Positions 23,084 to 32,402 of a stretch of 64,000 bases of DNA are shown in pieces (position 1 is the first letter of the stretch; each line of letters begins with the position of its first letter). The stretch comes from Capronia americana (Eukaryota; Ascomycota; Eurotiomycetes; Chaetothyriales; Herpotrichiellaceae), in NCBI GenBank assembly GCA_016110215.1, contig JADWQD010000008.1:1-64000 (forward strand). The letters are read 5' to 3'. The notes under the pieces are model-generated. The model was not told the DNA's origin. It did not search any database and worked only from the letters and a program-made list of their open reading frames with translations. A program made the translations under genes and the position numbers.

Positions 23084-24049
23084 TCATGCAACAACCTCAA
23101 ACTGATGCCTCTCTTGATCATCCGCCGCCAACGTCTTCACCGTCCAAGCCCACAATTCTTCCTGCTTAGCCTCGTCAAAGCTATCTACACTCGACTTGAT
23201 CTGCTTTCTCCCCTCATAGTACACTCCGTTGGTCGCCCTCTCCTTCTCATCCAACGCTGTGTACGCCAGAGAGGCACCGGATTCTTGCGGCTTGTGAATA
23301 TTGCTCGAGATCACTAGCCGCAGCAGCGGGATCAATGCGGGCATGACCCGTTTCCAGATGAAGCGGAGGATTGGGTTATATTCCCTGGCAAGACCGGTTC
23401 CAGGCATGAGCCCCGGATCGAAGGCCACCACCGTCCATTTCTTGTCCGGGAGTTGCTTCAGGCGCCGGGCCAAGGCATATGTCCAGAGAATATTGCACAG
23501 TTTACTGGTGGAGTATCGCCCCCTCCCATCGATGGTGAGTTCCTTCCCAGCGGGATGTGCCAGCTCTTCGGCGGTGGTGTACTTGGCGTCGGGAAGACCA
23601 CTCTTCTGGGCCGGATCATGTGTCCCACTGGCGGTGATGACAATGCGAGCCTCGTCTGCGAGGTATGGCTGGAGCAGATGGAACAGCAGGGCGTGGCCGA
23701 CATGGTTGACGCCGAAGGTCGCTTCGAATCCGTCGGCGGTATATTGGATTTCGGCAGGAAATTGCAGCCCTGCATTGAGAAGCAGGATGGCGATGGGTGG
23801 GAGTTTCTTCTCCCCCCAGGATTTGACGAAGGACCTGACGTTCTTCAGGTCACCCAGGTCTAACGGCAAGAACTGGACATTGGTCTGGTGGAGCTTTTGG
23901 TTGATGGCCATTGCGCTCTGAGCCGTATCCTTGCGAGATGCTATGACGATGCAGTGGTCTGGACGTTGCCGCGCGATCTCAAGAGCAGCGTAGAAGCCCA
24001 CTCCAGTGGTGCCTCCCGTGACCAGGACTGAACGTGTGTATGCAGACAT
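23084..24049 (-). CDS. Short-chain dehydrogenase/reductase (retinol/protochlorophyllide-type)
   Basis: NAD(P)-dependent oxidoreductase, 321 residues, single exon. Cofactor motif TGGTTGVG at about residues 11-18, NAG at about 91-93, catalytic YSTSK near residue 180 with a preceding ITASGTH serine. The ASRK segment after strand 2 suggests NADPH preference. Sequence style matches fungal reductases annotated as protochlorophyllide-reductase-like or ketoreductases; the substrate is not predictable. It is divergent from the regulator at 24865, with 815 bases between the start codons, making co-regulation possible. Confidence 0.88.
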   Translation of the reverse strand: MSAYTRSVLVTGGTTGVGFYAALEIARQRPDHCIVIASRKDTAQSAMAINQKLHQTNVQFLPLDLGDLKNVRSFVKSWGEKKLPPIAILLLNAGLQFPAEIQYTADGFEATFGVNHVGHALLFHLLQPYLADEARIVITASGTHDPAQKSGLPDAKYTTAEELAHPAGKELTIDGRGRYSTSKLCNILWTYALARRLKQLPDKKWTVVAFDPGLMPGTGLAREYNPILRFIWKRVMPALIPLLRLVISSNIHKPQESGASLAYTALDEKERATNGVYYEGRKQIKSSVDSFDEAKQEELWAWTVKTLAADDQERHQFEVVA

Positions 24050-24864
24050 GATGGAGATTCTATTTCTGAGCGTGACCTTGCGTCTCCCACGGCTGCGGTG
24101 CCTTGAGCTGCGGAGAGAAGAGAGACTCCCGAATCAACGGTAGGCCAGCACGTAAATATATATACCCTATACACACAAAGCATGTAGTCGAAGGCAGACA
24201 CACGGACAATCAGTCCCTCCGTGGCACTAGCTCGATTCCCCGATATCGCCGGACTCGTGCCCTTTACCTCTGGCACATCCCATACCCGGCACATGCGGAG
24301 CAACGAACCGTCAACTCGCCCCCCAAACTGATCCACTCCATGCGCACGGCGCAATATGATTGGGAACGGCACCGTCGACGCGCTAACGGTCAAGCGATCA
24401 GTCCATGCGCCATCATGCATGCTCTTAGCGATCTGCTTTCCATCACTCGGACGGGAATATTCGCTCGGGAATAGCAGTTGGTATCGTGCGTTTAACCACG
24501 AGAGTACGGAGTCCGTCTTGGATTCGTGCCTCTCTTCTCCTGGACGAGAAAATCTAGTGGCCTGGCTTCTGGCAACAGTCAAGACTGACTCGGCTCCGGG
24601 AGTTGGAGTCCAGCGAGGCCTCGCAGGGGGATCCGAACCCTGCGAACGAACGAATCACCCCTTCAGTCCTTGACGCAGATTTTGGGCTCCTGTCCGTCGT
24701 GGTGTATGACGGAGTTCGCGACTCGCGACCTGGACAGACATCGAAATAACTGTTTCGCTACACTCACTCCAGACGATCAACATACTGTATCTGTTTCGCT
24801 ACACGCTTAACGAGAAAAATAACCGTTCCGCCACAGGCTGCTCTGCAAGACTCGACTCCGCGAG
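24050..24864. other. Divergent promoter between SDR and DUF3505-type regulator
   Basis: No gene seen. Contains a 14-base direct repeat at 24750 and 24791 close to the regulator, and a GGTTCGGATCC-like (minus strand) B-box-like word near 24630 that does not belong to a foldable tRNA. Confidence 0.5.
24750..24804. promoter_or_regulatory. 14-bp direct repeats upstream of regulator
   Basis: CTGTTTCGCTACAC occurs exactly at 24750-24763 and 24791-24804, 41 bases apart. A weaker third copy (CCGTTCCGCCACAG) ends about 25 bases before the ATG at 24865. Spacing and closeness to the start suggest protein-binding sites; this is inference. Confidence 0.4.
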
Positions 24865-26403
24865 ATGAACCATCCCGAACCCTCAACGACGCTTCCACAC
24901 GACCTATTCTCCTACCTGCCGCGCTATCGCGTGATTGTCTGCAATAAATGCCACTACGCAGTTCCCCGGAAGGCTGTATCCAGACATCTCAAGGAGATCC
25001 ATCGGCTCGCGTCATCGGCGCGCCAACCCTGCATCGACTGGACTGACGGCCTCGACCTATGCGAGCCGGAGAATGTGGTTCCGCCAGCGCATGCCGAGTT
25101 CCCTGTCGCAGAACTCCCCGTGTACATGGGCCTGAGGTGCGCTTGGCCGGGTTGTGGGCATCTGTGCTTGACGGAGAAGCGGATGAGAAACCACTGGAAT
25201 GCTGCACATGCTGCCTCTGCTGCAGCGCCTGTCCATCCGGAGGCGGAGCGTTTGGGCTGCTCTGCTGTGCCTGTGCAGGTTCAGACGTTCTTCCGGGGAA
25301 ACATGCTCAAGTATTTCTCTGCTCCAGTCGAGTCCAGTGGAAGGACGGGCTCGCAGAGTGTCGAGCGCGTTGAGCACCCAACGCTGGTATGGAGGTTCGT
25401 CGATATCAGCTGGCGCCAACGGCAGGGAGACTGGCCGCCGTCATCGGCATTCAAGGCGAGCCGAATGCTCGGCGCCTCCGCTCCGGATATTCGAACCTTT
25501 GGTCTGGATCCGACGGTCGTGGATTTGTTGCATCATTACCAGAAGTGGACGTGTCAGACTATTGCCACTGACGGGGATGACGGGCTGTTTTGGCGAAACA
25601 CCGTGCCTCTGATCGCTCGGTCGCAGCCGTATCTGATGCTGGCAGTCCTCTCAATCACGTCGCTGCATCTAGCGTACCTGTTACCCGAGCGGCGGAGGGA
25701 ACTGACCATGCAGGCGAACGAGTACCATGTCCAGGCAATGCCTTTGTTCAGAGAGGCCATTGCGAACCCTAACAGCGAAAACTGTCATGCAGTACTGCTA
25801 TTCAGCCATTTCCTCATCCTCAACACCTTTACCTCGGAGCAGCAGGATGACAATCTGCTGTTGGTGACCGGCGACGGCGACGAGGTAGTACCCCCGTGGT
25901 TATACTTCATTCGCAACAGTTGTAGCATGCTTTGTGGGGTGTGGGATGACGTGGCAGCGGGCCCATGTCAAGATCTGGCTGACAGGTGGGAGGCGCCGTT
26001 CAAGATCAACGAGATGCGAAAGAAGCTCGTGTCTGAATCTTTGCTTGCCGCAGTTCCGGTGTCAGACTCTCCCGAAGCATGGCCCCACGATGTCCACGAA
26101 GTCTACCATGAAGCGGCAGCTGAGCTGGCTCTCGCGTTCGCGTGTTCGGATTCGAGCCCCCTCTTTTTCACCACCTGGGATGCGTTAAGACTGTGGCCCA
26201 TGAGGATTTCGGACGAGTTCATGCGGTTGCTCAAAGACCAGCATCCGGCGGGATTGATATTGTTGGCACACTACACCCTCATTCTTCGTCGAATCGAATC
26301 GAAATGGTATTTCCAAGGCCGGACCCGAAAGCTCTTGAACACCGTGAGACAGAACTTGGATCCCCGCTGGCATAACTATATTCCTCAGGATATCGAGATC
26401 TAG
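24865..26403 (+). CDS. Transcription-factor-like protein with DUF3505-type zinc fingers
   Basis: Single exon, 512 residues. The N-terminus has two unusual Cys/His units: VCNKCHYAVPRK then H..EIH (about residues 25-46), and CAWPGCGHLC then HWNAAH (about 93-116). These resemble the DUF3505 domain of OrsD-like proteins. From about residue 210 the sequence follows the regulatory region of Upc2-type fungal Zn2Cys6 factors (LLHHYQKWTCQTIA, then LMLAVLSITSLHLAYLLPE), but no Zn2Cys6 cluster is present. A nuclear regulator is likely, with the finger module replacing the usual DNA-binding domain. It is convergent with another regulator ending at 26495, 92 bases away. Confidence 0.75.
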   Translation: MNHPEPSTTLPHDLFSYLPRYRVIVCNKCHYAVPRKAVSRHLKEIHRLASSARQPCIDWTDGLDLCEPENVVPPAHAEFPVAELPVYMGLRCAWPGCGHLCLTEKRMRNHWNAAHAASAAAPVHPEAERLGCSAVPVQVQTFFRGNMLKYFSAPVESSGRTGSQSVERVEHPTLVWRFVDISWRQRQGDWPPSSAFKASRMLGASAPDIRTFGLDPTVVDLLHHYQKWTCQTIATDGDDGLFWRNTVPLIARSQPYLMLAVLSITSLHLAYLLPERRRELTMQANEYHVQAMPLFREAIANPNSENCHAVLLFSHFLILNTFTSEQQDDNLLLVTGDGDEVVPPWLYFIRNSCSMLCGVWDDVAAGPCQDLADRWEAPFKINEMRKKLVSESLLAAVPVSDSPEAWPHDVHEVYHEAAAELALAFACSDSSPLFFTTWDALRLWPMRISDEFMRLLKDQHPAGLILLAHYTLILRRIESKWYFQGRTRKLLNTVRQNLDPRWHNYIPQDIEI

Positions 26404-26494
26404 GCTCGAGCAACGCATCTGGCTCATGGGCCCAAAACGCACTCCGCGCGGACTGGACACTTTCGTCGCGGTCGCACCGCAGCTCAGGCTAACA

Positions 26495-28598
26495 TCATGG
26501 GAATATGGTGTCGCTGAAGAGATTTGCGATCAGGAACTCGTCAAAGAAGCCATCACCAATGACTGGCCCGCCGGCCGAGAACTCGAGCCCCGGGAAGTCC
26601 CATTCCGTCACGAACTGCTCTGGAATAAAGCTGTCGATGTCGTTGGCTGCCGCGTTGGCGCCTGCGGTCCAGAAGTAATTGAGGGGTGATTGAGAATCTT
26701 GTCCCGCGTTGCTGGCGTGGGTGTTGATTTCATTCTGACCTGGCGCTGAGCAGTCGCTTTCCAGCGCTCGCCCGTACTTCTGAATGCTCTGGTGCAACAC
26801 TTGCAGATACATCCTGCTGGTGGTGGTTCTGCCTCCACTTGTCCATCCACCTGCTGCTTTGTTCAATTCCTTCAGAAGCTTGTTCCCGTCTTCGAGCAGC
26901 TGTCTCTTGGATTCCTCGTCCGCTTCCGGTAACAACCGGGTGAGCTTCAGAAGCAGCAAGAAGCAAAATGCACATTTCGCCCAAACAAAATCCGTCGCAT
27001 AACAGAACTTGGACAGGTAATGCTGAGGCTGGTCGAGAATGATCCGAAGATGCCGTTGGAGGGAGTCCTTCGCCATCAGAAGGAGATCCCGCTGTGCTGG
27101 GGACATTCCTGCTACATTGTCTTTTCCCAGCGCCCGTATTGCTCGACATAACGCAACCGTCTGGGACCAGCACTTCTGGACCTCCAAGTTGACCAGGAGG
27201 ACTGGTGTTTCTGTGGTAGGCCCGGCGGCTTGCATAATGTTCTTCCAGTCATTGTACCATACGTCAATGTCGACTTGGACATCGTGGAGAATGTCCATGA
27301 CTTCCTCCTCATCGAAATGCTCCAGCCCTGATATGGAGTCATGAACTTTCCCCCGCAGGGCATTCAGCTCAACTTGCGACAGTAAACGGAGGTCCAGGTC
27401 ATTGGTAAAGGGCCTGTTCAACAGTATGCGGCACCTCCGGGCATCTCCCTTTAGTTGGAAGCTGCGCAGATTACCGGCATCGACGTGAAGAATCTGCTCG
27501 AGGACCATGAGCTGGAACCATCCCCGAGCGCGCCTCATCAGCATTGCATCGCTTTCATTATACACTGGGGGATCTGTCTTCTCGGATGATGACCCTCTGC
27601 TCACGAGTTTTCTCCTCAGCTCTTCATACGCATCAGGTAGTTGGAGGTCAAGCGCCATCCGGGTTGCAAAGGCTAACAGCAATGATCGTTCCGAGACATA
27701 ACAAGCAGTGACCAACAAAGCCTGCACGGTCTCCAGAGAAGTGAGATCAGGGCTGACTATGACGAGGTTGAGCATCTTCTTGAGGTGGAAATTGAGCAAG
27801 TGACAAATCTGCGAGTCGGCATCGCTGAGTACGCCGCAGCCAATGGTGATGATGGCGTTGAAGAGCAACGCACTTCTCGAGCTGATAGAGTCGAAAGTAT
27901 CATGCAAGGGGTCAAATATCGGGACGTAGCGGTCGCACCCCTGGAAGAACGCCCCGAAGAACAACTGAGCTTGTTCATACGTGATCAGACCCTTGGCGAC
28001 AAAGTTGGGGACAGACACGACCTCGACTTCGAATTGGGACCTGGTGCGTTTGCGCCGCAGCGTGCCTGGGCTTGATTGTGTCTCTGGGCTTGTCTGGGCC
28101 ATGCTTGCTGTTGGATCGGGCGCAGCGACTGCAGATTGGCTACTAGCGATGGCGACAGCATCCTGAACGTCGAGGCTCGTAGAGAGTTCGTTCTGTTGGG
28201 CGTCCAGCCGTTGCTTCAGTGCCGATACTTCTCGTTCCAGGTTCTCGATCTTCCTGGCAGGAAAGTCAGTATACGTACAACAGGACTCAGCGCTCACAGG
28301 AACGGGATACATACTGCTCATGGGGATCTGGGGGCTTCTCGACAAAAACACACGCCTTTTTCAGGTTGCGGCATCTGGAGAATGTCAACCACAGCATCGG
28401 TCGCTAGATCACCTTGACTCCTCACCGGGAGCACGGCCTCCCTCCGTCGCAGCGCACCTTGGAAAACCTACATGCGCCGCATGCCTTCTGTCGGGCAAGT
28501 CAAATCAACGTCGTGGCGGAAGCCGTGGGGACTTGTGTGCTCACAGGAATCCTCTTTTTCGCAGCGGCTGTGGAGGTGGAAACTGCGTCTTCCTCCAT
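26495..28598 (-). CDS. Zn2Cys6 fungal transcription factor
   Basis: 644 residues from four exons (28598-28545, 28487-28426, 28374-28315, 28253-26495), closing at 645 codons. After a short Lys-rich lead comes the binuclear cluster C-GA-C-RFSKVR-C-DGGRP-C-SR-C-RNLKKA-C (about residues 20-46), split by introns 1 and 2. A coiled-coil linker follows (KIENLEREVSALKQRLD), so it probably binds as a dimer. The remainder is the fungal_trans-like middle homology region (YVPIFDPLHDTF, AIITIGCGVLSD, MLNLVIVSP). The C-terminus is acidic and aromatic (FIPEQFVTEWDFPGLEF), a likely activation segment. The start is the ATG giving MEEDAVST. Divergent from the SDR gene at 29263. Confidence 0.88.
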
Positions 28599-29262
28599 AT
28601 TCGGGGGCCGAGGGGTGTGCAGGCATAGCTTTTAGAGATATGCAGGGCACAAGACTATCCCCCGAAGGAGAGGATGAATGCTAAACTAAATAAAAATATC
28701 GCGATTTACATAAGGTGACTGATATTTGACGATCGAATGAGGGGAATTCGGGATGTGGAACACCTCGTCGCTTGGATTACACGATGTGGCCAGCGGATAT
28801 AACTGGACCAGGCCGGGGCACCAAGTTCTTCGGGTTGCCAGCCCGAGAAACAGGCGCGGCTGCCGTAAGTATTTGCCAAGGATGGATTCGTTACTCCGTA
28901 CCTCGTCCGGATTCTCTTGTCTGCATCTCACTTTTTTCAGTCATGAAGCGAGGTCACGAGCCCGGTGCACTAAGACGTCTGCTCTCGGACGATTGTACCA
29001 AGACATTGCCGCAACACACTTTCCCACGGACCAAATATGGCGGTCGAGCTCGCAACTCAGTGCGATCTGAGGCGTCCTCGCATGCGGAAACTAAACCCCA
29101 AATGAAATGCCGGTGGATTAGGCCACCAGTCAACATTGCCTGAGCCACGCCTCACATGGACTCTTCGACATCTCTCTTATGAGTGACGGCTCAGTCACAT
29201 TCAGATTGCTTCGTAAGTTCTTCCTTTCTCGCTTCCTCCTGACCGGACACACAGGTTTCAAC
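28599..29262. other. Divergent promoter between Zn2Cys6 factor and SDR
   Basis: About 660 bases with no supported gene. An upstream ATG at 29179 is in frame with the SDR but may lie in its 5' UTR. Confidence 0.5.
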
Positions 29263-30204
29263 ATGTCGGTGTCGCTTTACAATGCCTGCGCCGTTGTAGG
29301 TGCTTCGACCCTCAGCTACGTTTCCTTCAAGGCCCTCTCTGCTCTTCGTTTCCACCTTCATTCCTCCAAGCTGCAGCGTTATCACCATGGTGACGAGCCC
29401 TGGGCTCTGGTGACTGGCGCCAGTGACGGTATCGGGCTGGCCTTTGTGAACCAACTCGCCCAGCACGGCTTCAACGTCATTCTGCATGGCCGCAACGAGA
29501 CCAAGCTGAAGAAGGTGCTCTCAGAGGTGCAGCCGAAATACAAGACCAGCTTTAAACTGCTCGTCCTCGACGCCACCGCGCCGGCTTCTCCGGAATTTGA
29601 CGAAACGGTCCTCTCGGCCGTCCGGGGCCTCAATTTGACCGTCGTGATCCACAATGTCGCCGGGAGTGGTGAGGCGCAGGTCGAAATGCCCATGTTCGAA
29701 GACCTCTCGGCGAAGCAGTGCGACGGCTGGATCAACGTCAACGTTCGCTTCACCACGCACCTCACGCGGCTGCTACTGCCGCTCGTGCTGAAAAGCCAGC
29801 CCGGCCTGATGCTGTTCGTCAGCAGTGCCGTGACAGAGGTGCCGTCGCCGGGAGTCTCGCTGTACACCGGGGCGAAGTACTATCTCGAGGGGCTGGCAAA
29901 ATGTCTCGAGCTGGAGATGAAAATGCAAGGCCACGACATTGAGATGAAATCTCTGACGACAGGGATGGTGGCTACGGCGTCGTCGGGCAGGTACGAGAAG
30001 GACATCTCCTTCGTTGTGCCTAGCACGCAGACGTTCGTCCGGGCGAGCTTGGCAAAGGTGGGCTGGGGGGATACCAAAGTCACGCCGTGGATCGGACATT
30101 GGCTGCAATTCGGCTTGATCAAGAGTCTGCCCACCTGGTTGCAGGAGATGATGGTCATTCGAATGGTGCGCAAAGTGCAAGATCAGATGGCCAAGCGGAA
30201 CTAG
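29263..30204 (+). CDS. SDR of the very-long-chain 3-ketoacyl-CoA reductase / 17beta-HSD type
   Basis: NADPH-dependent reductase, 313 residues from ATG 29263. A hydrophobic N-terminal helix (about 4-25) suggests an ER-membrane anchor. Cofactor motif GASDGIG near residue 55, HGRN NADPH-type loop, IHNVAG in place of the usual NNAG, catalytic YTGAK near residue 205. The layout (N-anchor, GASDGIG, Tyr-x3-Lys, long C-terminal helices) fits Ybr159w/HSD17B12 relatives. The NNAG change and a short C-terminus without a clear dilysine signal make it a paralogue rather than the core fatty-acid elongation enzyme. An upstream in-frame ATG at 29179 would add 28 residues; the downstream one is preferred because the membrane anchor then starts the protein. 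Confidence 0.82.
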   Translation: MSVSLYNACAVVGASTLSYVSFKALSALRFHLHSSKLQRYHHGDEPWALVTGASDGIGLAFVNQLAQHGFNVILHGRNETKLKKVLSEVQPKYKTSFKLLVLDATAPASPEFDETVLSAVRGLNLTVVIHNVAGSGEAQVEMPMFEDLSAKQCDGWINVNVRFTTHLTRLLLPLVLKSQPGLMLFVSSAVTEVPSPGVSLYTGAKYYLEGLAKCLELEMKMQGHDIEMKSLTTGMVATASSGRYEKDISFVVPSTQTFVRASLAKVGWGDTKVTPWIGHWLQFGLIKSLPTWLQEMMVIRMVRKVQDQMAKRN

Positions 30205-30219
30205 CGCTACAGAACAGTA

Positions 30220-31638
30220 TCAACCCATATACGAGCCTGGAAGATCCGGATTCGGCCCCCGGCCACTTGGAGCGTCCTTCTCCCTAATGATCAGCCAGTA
30301 CAGCTTTCGGAGACTCTTCTCCTCCTTGTCGTCACTCGCTCGATCGTCTTCAATCTCGTTCATCTCCTTCTGGTACCTTTTCTCGACCCTTGACCTATCT
30401 CTCTCATACTCGGCCAATACTTTCGCCTTCTCCCTCTCCAACTTGGCCACGTCTCTGGTCTTCTGCCTCCTACTGGCATTTTCCAACTTGGCATCAATCT
30501 CACTCAGTTCCTTGCCCTTGCCTTTCTCGATCTTGCCCATTTCCCGCTCAAACTCCTCTCCCGCTTTCCGCGCCTCCTTGCGGTACTCCTGATGCGCCTT
30601 GCCGCGTTTCTCGAGCAACTTCTTCTCCCCCTTCGCCCTGTTCCGCTCACTGACTTTCACGCTCAACCGGCTCAGCGCGTTGTCCGGCGCCTCAATCCGC
30701 GGCAAGGGCGACACATCCAGCTCTGCAATCCAGGGCTTCAACGCATCCAGCCGCCTTTGCTGCGCGCTGACGTCGAGCGGATCCTCGCTTTCAATCCCGC
30801 CCCCGGGTTCCAAGCGCGTCAACAACCTCGCGTTCTTGTCCAACTTGCCATCCGCGGTCAACGCGCCCGGCACGCCCAGCAGCTTGACCAGGGCTGCGGT
30901 CTGCGCGATCTCGACTTTCAGCCCCCTAGGCGCGAAGAGGTCGGCGTTCGCTCGCTTCAGCTCAATCTCCGTGCGCCCGTGCTGGATCACCCCCGCGGCC
31001 ACGCCGGCCGTGACGTTGATGACGCCGCCCGCGATCTGGGCCGCCGCGCTGGGCACGAACCCGACGAGGTTCCCGGCGAGCCCGAGCACCTGCAAGGGCG
31101 GTGACTTGACGGCCACGCGGTTGATCGTATCGAGGAACGAGAGGAACGTCTCAGGGCTGATGCCGTACGAGGCCAGACAAGGCGGATAGCCCCGCAGGAA
31201 GGGCGAGCCGTATTCTGCGACCGTCGCGGGGATGGCAATCGGCTTCCCTAGCCTCGTCGAGGACTGGGGTTCCCCGTGCCCTTGCCGCGGCTGTGCCTGC
31301 CAAAGTGGCTGGCCATGGACGGAGGGTTTCTCCGAGGTTCGGTCGATTCGGTCCCCATAGTCGACTCCTGCGTATGGACGTGTATCTGCACCTGTATATG
31401 AGCCTGCACTCGGATGTACATGTGTATTCGTCGCTTCTTCATACGCAGGCGGCTGACCCTCGTATTCTGAAGCGCGGGTCTCGGACTGATAAGGGCGAGG
31501 GTAGTAACTAGTGTAGGACTGCTGCTGCTGCTGCTGCGGTTCCTGTCGCGGTTGCGGTTGTGGCTGCAGTTGTCCACGCGTTGGGGAGCTATTGTAATAA
31601 GGCGACCGAAAGCCAGTGTCTGATTTCGCGAAACTCAT
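30220..31638 (-). CDS. Conserved fungal coiled-coil protein, unknown function
   Basis: Single exon, 472 residues. Residues 1-130 are Gln/Pro/Tyr-rich and disordered, with PPAYEEA. A conserved middle domain (about 150-260) starts at FLRGYPPCLASYGISPETFLSFLDTIN. It includes a glycine-rich hydrophobic stretch (VLGLAGNLVGFVPSAAAQIAGGVINVTAG) that looks membrane-associating. Residues 330-440 form a highly charged Lys/Glu coiled coil. The middle domain is widespread among filamentous ascomycetes as far as I recall, but no function is established. The stop lies 15 bases past the convergent SDR stop, so the two 3' UTRs must overlap. Confidence 0.78.
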   Translation of the reverse strand: MSFAKSDTGFRSPYYNSSPTRGQLQPQPQPRQEPQQQQQQSYTSYYPRPYQSETRASEYEGQPPAYEEATNTHVHPSAGSYTGADTRPYAGVDYGDRIDRTSEKPSVHGQPLWQAQPRQGHGEPQSSTRLGKPIAIPATVAEYGSPFLRGYPPCLASYGISPETFLSFLDTINRVAVKSPPLQVLGLAGNLVGFVPSAAAQIAGGVINVTAGVAAGVIQHGRTEIELKRANADLFAPRGLKVEIAQTAALVKLLGVPGALTADGKLDKNARLLTRLEPGGGIESEDPLDVSAQQRRLDALKPWIAELDVSPLPRIEAPDNALSRLSVKVSERNRAKGEKKLLEKRGKAHQEYRKEARKAGEEFEREMGKIEKGKGKELSEIDAKLENASRRQKTRDVAKLEREKAKVLAEYERDRSRVEKRYQKEMNEIEDDRASDDKEEKSLRKLYWLIIREKDAPSGRGPNPDLPGSYMG

Positions 31639-32402
31639 GGTGCGGGCACAGAGATTGTATGTGGACTATAACGGTCAAGGAGACTCTATCGCAGATATAG
31701 TAGAGGGGAGATAGGATATCAGGTTAAAAGTGCATGCGATCTGGTTTGAGCTTGGGTTGGGCGCGGATTGCAACATGTTTAAATACTGTACTGACTACTG
31801 TCTGTGCATGTACTCCTTAGAATATGGTTGTTCGATTAAAACACAGTGCGCTTCGGCTTTCCCATTGTGTCTCTATCCGCGAGACGCTTTGTTTATGACG
31901 ACAAGGTGAAGCTGAAGCGAAAGCTGAAGGGGTGGGATTCTCCACCTTGTCCACCTCCCGCGTCGCTAGAAAGCAGGAACGGAGAGAGTCGGCGAACTCG
32001 AAAGTATACTCGTAAAGTAGAATACTACTAGTACACCCAAACAGGACCCGTGACAGCCCCTCACAGCCCCCCCCAAGGCCCAAGCTTTGGGCTAAGCATC
32101 GAGAGATAAGCAGGCATGCAAGCCACAGGGACCACTGGCAACTCAACTGGACCAGTTGGAGTGGTTCAACGGTTGGCGGTTGGCGGGCCTGTCGTGGAAG
32201 ATACCGCTTGAGGAATGGTTGCAGATCGCTCGCTGCATGACTGCGCCCAGCCTAATCCGAGTCAAGGACGTAGGGCGTCCTGCATACTACCTACACAGTA
32301 CTCGTAGGTACTTAGCCCACACCCTCTACTGTGTACTCGTACTTTTGGTTATATGGCACAATGAAGCGAAAGACTCTGCGGCATCGCCTCGTGAAGTATC
32401 TA
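31639..32402. other. Intergenic, no gene supported
   Basis: About 760 bases between two - genes. Contains a short inverted repeat GCCCAAGCTTTGGGC near 32080. A minus-strand frame at 31817-32146 looks signal-peptide-like but has no ATG. Confidence 0.45.

Noticed and set aside
24600..24720. tRNA-like B-box word on the minus strand
   Set aside because: The T-arm-like segment is present, but no matching acceptor stem, D arm or anticodon arm can be folded around it.
31817..32146. Secretion-signal-like minus-strand frame
   Set aside because: Starts at TTG with no ATG before the hydrophobic segment; composition looks incidental.
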